NCBI GenBank assembly: GCA_002332615.1
Contig: DDAL01000019.1
Location: forward strand, 10,755 to 36,525
Direction of reading: 5' to 3'
Length of the DNA stretch: 25,771 bases
DNA from: Sphingobacteriaceae bacterium UBA2059
GTDB lineage: Bacteria > Bacteroidota > Bacteroidia > Sphingobacteriales > Sphingobacteriaceae
Shown piece after piece: positions 21,529 through 25,771 of this stretch. Positions within the stretch are counted from its first letter, which is position 1. Every line of letters starts with the position of its first letter. Position numbers and translations under genes: made by a program. The notes beneath the pieces were generated by a model. It saw nothing but the letters and a program-made list of their open reading frames with translations. It did not search any database and was not told the origin of the DNA.

Positions 21529-23997
21529 TTACTCTTGGTTTTCCCTTGCCTTCTCTTCTTTTTTCCTTTGTTTTTCAAGTGCCTTTTCCTCTTTTTTTCG
21601 CTTTCTTCTTTCCGCACGGGTCTCTTTTTCTTCAGGTTCGGAAGCGTCAGTTTCCTGACTTTGCTGATTTTGCGCCGGGTTTGTTTCCGGCCGTCTCTCC
21701 GGCTGTCTGCTTTCGGGTTGATTGAACAGAGTGTCTGCTGAAAATAAAGAATCCGTGTCCAGCGAGTCCACAACAACTTCTTTTATCGGCTCCGGAGGAG
21801 TAGGGCATTTATACTCTACTGAAATTTCAACCCCAGGCTTAGGAAACGGCCCCAAGGTATACCCTGTAGAAGGGTCCTGATATACCTTTTCCATAAACTT
21901 AGCGAAAATAGGCAGGGCCGTATGCGATCCTTCACCGCTTCCTGATGTGCGGAAATGTACGCTACGTTCATCACAACCTACCCATACCCCGGTAACAAGA
22001 TCCTTAGTTATACCCATGTACCAGCCATCCACAAAGTCTGACGATGTACCTGTTTTTCCAGCAATCTGATTGCCCTTTTTGAAAAGATCCCATTCCCAAA
22101 GGGCTTGAGACGTACCTCCCGGCTCTTCCATAGTACCTCTGAGCATATAAAGCATAAGCCAAGCCATTTCTTCAGTTAATACCCGTTTTTGTTTTGCTTT
22201 AAACTCTTCAAGCACCCTGTCGTCCGAATCGCTGATTCTTTGTACTAGCAGAGGCTCGGTCAAATTTCCTCTATTAAGGAAAACACCGTATGATTTGACC
22301 ATCTCATAAACAGATACATCGTTTGAGCCAAGGCTAACCGACGGTACCGAACTAAGAGGGCTTTCTATACCACATTGATGAGCGTACTTAACAACGTTGT
22401 CCCAGCCAACCTTCTCGGTTATCTGAGCAGTTACCGAATTTACAGACCGCCCCATGGCATATCTAAGAGTCATTTCTCTCCCCGAAAACGAATAACTGGC
22501 ATTTTTGGGCTCCCAGAACTTTGTGGTATTGTTTTCATCATATTGTATCTTAACCGGCTTGTCAACAAATTTGTCACAGGGGCTCATGCCACTTTCCAGT
22601 GCCGCCAGATAAGCAAATGGCTTAAAGGTAGAGCCTGCCTGGCGTTTTGACTGGTTTACATGATCGTATTTAAAATGGTTAAAATCGTTTCCCCCAACCC
22701 AAACTTTAATATGTCCAGTAAAGGGATCCATAGTCATCATGCCTGTATTCAATAAGCGGGCGTAATACTTTATTGAATCTATCGTAGAAAATTTCTTCGT
22801 TTCTTCTCCGTCCCAGGTAAACACTTTCATCGTGCGTGGTTTGTTAAGGTGATAAGATATTGAATCCTGATTGCCGTTATATTTCTTCTTAAGAAAAGCA
22901 TATACAGGAAGTCTCTGAGCAGCCTTTTCCGGGAAGTCCTCTATTATTTTCCTTTCGGAGTCACGCCAGGGAATTTCGTTGCCCCACTCATTATTTAGCC
23001 GTCTCTGCAGCATTTTCATCTGGCTTTTAACGGCTTCTTCTGCATAACGCTGCAATTTCGAGTCGATAGTTGTATATATCTTTAAACCAGATTCATATAA
23101 GTCATATCCGTTGTCTTCGCACCAGCGCTCAAGATACCTTGCTACTGCTGTGCGTAAATAAGAATCGCCCCTGTCTTCTTCGCTCACCTCGCCTTTATGA
23201 ATACCCAGAGGATAGGAGGAATAGCGTTTATATTCATTGTTTTCAAGGTAGCGATACTTTTGCATTTGAGTAAGAACCACATTTCTCCTTTCAAGCGCTT
23301 TTTGAGGGTTGTTTTCCGGATTATAGGTGGTTGTAGCCTTAAGCATACCAATAAGGAGGGCCGACTCATGAGTTTCAAGCTTATGGGCGTCTTTATTAAA
23401 ATAGCGCTTTGCTGCAGTTTTTATGCCATAAGTATTGCCCCCGAACGGTACTGTATTAAGGTACATTGTTAAGATTTCTTTCTTTGAATACTGCCGTTCG
23501 AGCTTAAAAGCAGTCATCCACTCCTTTAATTTATAAATGATGGTTCTAACAAGCGGAACATGCCTTATAAAGCCCTGATGTTTATTATTACGGGTGCGAT
23601 ATAAGTTTTTGGCAAGCTGTTGGGTTATTGTACTTGCTCCTCGTTTATCGCCGGAGGCAGTAGACACAACACTTGCAAGCAAGGAGCGAATATCAACTCC
23701 TGAGTGGCTATAAAAGCGTGCATCTTCTGTGGCTATAAGCGCCTCTATTGTACTTTTATTAATTTGTTCGTAGTCTATAGGCGTACGGTTCTCTTTGTAA
23801 TATCTTCCTATCAGCTTACCATCTGCAGTATAAAGTTCTGATGCGATGCGCATGTTAGGAAGTTTGATATCTTTTATATTAGGCGAATAGCCAAAAAGAC
23901 CCAGAAAATTAATTTCTACAGCACAAAAGAATATAATGACCGCATATATAAAAATAACAACATAGCGCAGGGGTTTACTTTTTATTTCCTTGAACAT
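21529..23997 (-). CDS. class A penicillin-binding protein (PBP1A type), glycosyltransferase-transpeptidase
   Basis: Bifunctional peptidoglycan synthase of 822 aa. A short cytoplasmic N terminus is followed by a membrane anchor at about 13-35. The GT51 glycosyltransferase has ATEDARFYSHSGVD (89-102, catalytic Glu91), GASTITQQLAKN (120-131) and the second acidic region near ILTMYLNTVPFGG. The transpeptidase has GSTFKP (455-460, catalytic Ser456 and Lys459), RSVNS (517-521, SxN motif) and KTGTSSDF (648-655). The last 80 residues are low-complexity, first Pro/Gln/Ser/Glu-rich and then Lys/Arg/Glu-rich, in the periplasm. The start is ATG at 23997. The gene lies 101 bases downstream of the nitrilase gene. 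Confidence 0.96.
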   Translation of the reverse strand: MFKEIKSKPLRYVVIFIYAVIIFFCAVEINFLGLFGYSPNIKDIKLPNMRIASELYTADGKLIGRYYKENRTPIDYEQINKSTIEALIATEDARFYSHSGVDIRSLLASVVSTASGDKRGASTITQQLAKNLYRTRNNKHQGFIRHVPLVRTIIYKLKEWMTAFKLERQYSKKEILTMYLNTVPFGGNTYGIKTAAKRYFNKDAHKLETHESALLIGMLKATTTYNPENNPQKALERRNVVLTQMQKYRYLENNEYKRYSSYPLGIHKGEVSEEDRGDSYLRTAVARYLERWCEDNGYDLYESGLKIYTTIDSKLQRYAEEAVKSQMKMLQRRLNNEWGNEIPWRDSERKIIEDFPEKAAQRLPVYAFLKKKYNGNQDSISYHLNKPRTMKVFTWDGEETKKFSTIDSIKYYARLLNTGMMTMDPFTGHIKVWVGGNDFNHFKYDHVNQSKRQAGSTFKPFAYLAALESGMSPCDKFVDKPVKIQYDENNTTKFWEPKNASYSFSGREMTLRYAMGRSVNSVTAQITEKVGWDNVVKYAHQCGIESPLSSVPSVSLGSNDVSVYEMVKSYGVFLNRGNLTEPLLVQRISDSDDRVLEEFKAKQKRVLTEEMAWLMLYMLRGTMEEPGGTSQALWEWDLFKKGNQIAGKTGTSSDFVDGWYMGITKDLVTGVWVGCDERSVHFRTSGSGEGSHTALPIFAKFMEKVYQDPSTGYTLGPFPKPGVEISVEYKCPTPPEPIKEVVVDSLDTDSLFSADTLFNQPESRQPERRPETNPAQNQQSQETDASEPEEKETRAERRKRKKEEKALEKQRKKEEKARENQE

Positions 23998-24098
23998 AAT
24001 TTTTGATAGCAGGAGAGGTGTTGGAAAGGCAGTAAGACATCAGCTTTCAACCTTTATAAACGAACATTAATGAGAAAAATTTTATGCAATAGTTGTAA

Positions 24099-24878
24099 TT
24101 AATAGTCAATACAAAACCGATCCCGACTGCTTAAAAAAGGCGTCTTTTCACGTGTTTTTTCAAGGTCTTTCTTGTATATAGTAAACGTGTATAAATCTTC
24201 ATCCTCGGGTTTGTAGTAAATGGTGTTACCATCAGGATCTATACACATAGATCCGCCAGAATAATACTGCTCATTACCATCATAGCCTACTCGGTTTACA
24301 GCTACTACGAAGGACTGGTTTTCAATTGCCCTTGCCGGAATTAGAGCCCGCCAGTGAGCCGAACGGCTGTCGGGCCAGTTAGCCACTAATAAAAGTACAT
24401 CATACTCGGGAGTATGGTTTCTAAGCCAGACAGGAAAACGAAGATCATAACAAATTCCAAGGCACAGAATCCAGTCTCTCAGTCGAACAAATGTTTTTTC
24501 GGTACCCGGTGTTATTACTTTTTCCTCTCCTCCAATAGGCAATAAGTGTCGTTTATCATAAGAAGCGCAGGAGCCATCAGGTCTCATCCAAATCATTCTG
24601 TTATAGTACTTATCGTTTTCCTTTATAATAAGGCTGCCGGTAACAATGCAATCAAAACGCCGGGCCTGCTCTTTCATCCATTTCATTGTTTTACCATCCA
24701 TAGTTTCGGCGCAGTGCTTCACATTAAGAGTAAAGCTGCTGTTAAACATCTCGGGTAAAACAATAACATCTGTTTTTTCACGGATAGCAGATAAACGAAG
24801 AGAAAGGTTATGAAGGTTCTTCTCAATGTTTTCCCAAAAAAGATAAGCCTGAAAAGTCGTGATTTTTAAATAACTCAT
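24099..24878 (-). CDS. nitrilase-superfamily omega-amidase (YafV/Nit2 type)
   Basis: Carbon-nitrogen hydrolase of 259 aa with the catalytic triad Glu43 (LPEMF), Lys109 (YDKRHLLP) and Cys143 (GICYDLRFP). The spacing and the context sequences SFTLN, GGEEKVITPG and RARAIENQ-like PARAIENQSFVVAVNR match the omega-amidase branch, which hydrolyses alpha-ketoglutaramate or alpha-ketosuccinamate in methionine salvage and glutamine-transaminase metabolism. The full domain is present and there is no extension. The start is ATG at 24878. Substrate is inferred from the family; no methionine-salvage gene is visible in the window. Confidence 0.92.
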   Translation of the reverse strand: MSYLKITTFQAYLFWENIEKNLHNLSLRLSAIREKTDVIVLPEMFNSSFTLNVKHCAETMDGKTMKWMKEQARRFDCIVTGSLIIKENDKYYNRMIWMRPDGSCASYDKRHLLPIGGEEKVITPGTEKTFVRLRDWILCLGICYDLRFPVWLRNHTPEYDVLLLVANWPDSRSAHWRALIPARAIENQSFVVAVNRVGYDGNEQYYSGGSMCIDPDGNTIYYKPEDEDLYTFTIYKKDLEKTREKTPFLSSRDRFCIDY

Positions 24879-24926
24879 TGCAGTGGCCCCGGTACCTTAT
24901 TAAAGGGTCAATATTTATAAAGATGC

Positions 24927-24956
24927 AAAAAAAAGCTTAAACACTAAGTAAGCCCT
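24927..24956 (-). terminator. possible intrinsic terminator after the dioxygenase-rhodanese gene
   Basis: On the minus strand, AGGGCTTA and TAAGCTTT can form an 8-bp stem with two G-T pairs and a 9-base loop, running into a tract of eight T. It lies 26 bases after the stop codon at 24983. Confidence 0.45.
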
Positions 24957-24982
24957 CTTAGCTCTCCGGCGCAATGTTGATT

Positions 24983-25771
24983 TTAAGCATTCTTTTCTGC
25001 TCTTGGAACATTGGTTTTAGCAACAGCGTTAAACCCTCCTTCGATTTCGCTGAAGTTTCTGTAACCTCTTGCCTGTAAGATGCTTGCAGCAATCATACTT
25101 CGATAACCACCTGCGCAATGCAGGTAGAAATGATCATAACTATTCAGATCTGCAAACCAGTCGTTAAAATAAGCAAGGGGTTTATTAACGGCTCCTATAA
25201 CGTGTCCGGCTTCATACTCGCTTTCTTTCCGAATATCAACGATGTTGTGTTTACCAGTTTTAACTCTAGCAGCGAATTCGGCGGGTGTAATTCTATTTAT
25301 TGTATCGATTTCTTTACCGGCTACTGCCCAAGTGTCAAAGCCGCCAAGCAGGTGCCCCTGCACATTGTCAAAACCTACCCGGCTCAATCGTGTGATTGCT
25401 TCCTCCTCCCGGCCTGGCTCAGTAACCAGTAATATTGCCTGCTTAACATCAACTAGCAGGGCACCCACCCAGGGGGCGAAGTCTCCACCCAGCCCGATGT
25501 TTACAGATTGTGGAATGAACGCTTTAAAGAAGTCTTTATCGCTTCTGGTATCTAAAATCAACGCGCCAGTTGCTTTAGCTATTGATTCAAAACCAGTTGC
25601 ATCAAGGGCTCTCATTCCATTTTTCAGTATTTTATCAAAACTTTGGTAACCACTCTTATTCAATGCTACGTTCATCTCAAAATAGGCAGGAGCGGGGGGC
25701 AGGCCGTCCGTAACTGCCCGAATAAATGACTGCTTGTCTGGCTGGTTTAAAGCATAGTTTACTTTCTTTTG
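24983..25771 (-). CDS. MBL-fold persulfide dioxygenase-rhodanese fusion (CstB-like), C-terminal part only
   Basis: The reading frame is open to the window edge, so the gene is partial at its 5' end. The Met at 25675 is internal: the 32 codons before it read on without a stop and include VNYALNQPDKQSF and VTDGLPPAPAYFE, the linker that normally follows a metallo-beta-lactamase persulfide dioxygenase domain. Two rhodanese domains follow. The first (LILDTRSDKDFF to VQGHLLGGFDTW) has no active-site cysteine (LVTEPGREEEA) and is a pseudo-rhodanese. The second has an active loop, HCAGGYRS. This is the CstB arrangement, oxidising and detoxifying (poly)sulfide in the cytoplasm. The dioxygenase domain itself is outside the window. 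Confidence 0.88.
   Translation of the reverse strand, partial: QKKVNYALNQPDKQSFIRAVTDGLPPAPAYFEMNVALNKSGYQSFDKILKNGMRALDATGFESIAKATGALILDTRSDKDFFKAFIPQSVNIGLGGDFAPWVGALLVDVKQAILLVTEPGREEEAITRLSRVGFDNVQGHLLGGFDTWAVAGKEIDTINRITPAEFAARVKTGKHNIVDIRKESEYEAGHVIGAVNKPLAYFNDWFADLNSYDHFYLHCAGGYRSMIAASILQARGYRNFSEIEGGFNAVAKTNVPRAEKNA

Noticed and set aside
21507..21776. Lys/Arg-rich 89-aa frame on the minus strand
   Set aside because: It is a frame-shifted reading of the low-complexity PBP tail; its composition simply mirrors the repetitive AAG/GAA codons there.
24983..25675. Stand-alone 230-aa rhodanese
   Set aside because: The frame continues upstream to the window edge with conserved linker sequence, so the Met at 25675 is internal to a longer fusion protein.

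Overview
The window is chromosomal DNA from a member of the Bacteroidota, most likely a Sphingobacteriaceae-type organism (Pedobacter relatives). The support is AT-rich intergenic DNA, Bacteroidota-type promoters (TTTG, about 20 bases, then TAnnTTTG), little use of Shine-Dalgarno sites, and families typical of that phylum: DUF2795, an lmo0937-like mini membrane protein, an XRE/S24 regulator, and a multidomain outer-membrane barrel protein. The genus is an inference. The gene content is mostly housekeeping and cell-envelope biosynthesis. I see no insertion sequence, prophage, CRISPR array or obvious transferred island, and no gene-free stretch longer than 300 bases.

Layout. 1-108: the 3' part of tRNA-Ala(GGC) and its terminator. 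250-2364 (+): a cytosolic three-PAS histidine kinase without a neighbouring response regulator. 2471-4268 (-): an unrecognised 202-aa protein and nicotinate phosphoribosyltransferase (pncB), one base apart. 4390-4704 (+): a small exported, membrane-anchored protein. 4753-7160 (-): trpS, a deoxynucleoside kinase and kdsB. 7199-9864 (+): a PlsC acyltransferase, a LolD/MacB-type ABC ATPase, a PduO-type cobalamin adenosyltransferase, a DUF2795 protein and an lmo0937-like peptide. 9886-11640 (-): queA and ispD. 11775-13022 (+): a MacB/FtsX-type permease. 13030-17819 (-): a LexA-like XRE/S24 regulator, bioF, bioD, an aspartate-type aminotransferase and the heptose-7-phosphate kinase rfaE1, with ATGA overlaps at two junctions. 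17900-18244 (+): a short GIY-YIG-like protein lacking the usual catalytic residues, divergent from the regulator. 18263-25771 (-): a metallopeptidase/beta-propeller/Omp85-type barrel fusion, a class A penicillin-binding protein, an omega-amidase-type nitrilase, and the C-terminal part of a persulfide dioxygenase-rhodanese fusion that runs off the window.

Together, kdsB and rfaE1 serve LPS inner-core synthesis, plsC membrane lipids, ispD isoprenoids (hence undecaprenyl phosphate) and PBP1A peptidoglycan. pncB, bioF/bioD and the cobalamin adenosyltransferase serve cofactors, and trpS, queA and the tRNA serve translation. Convergent gene pairs are repeatedly separated by one hairpin shared by both ends. 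The least ordinary places are the S24-regulator/GIY-YIG divergent pair, whose intergenic DNA has an operator-like inverted repeat around a good promoter, and the peptidase-propeller-barrel fusion. I found no convincing undescribed multi-gene system.

Several starts were set at internal ATG or GTG codons downstream of a longer open frame: 8755, 9712, 11775, 15197, 16980 and 17900.
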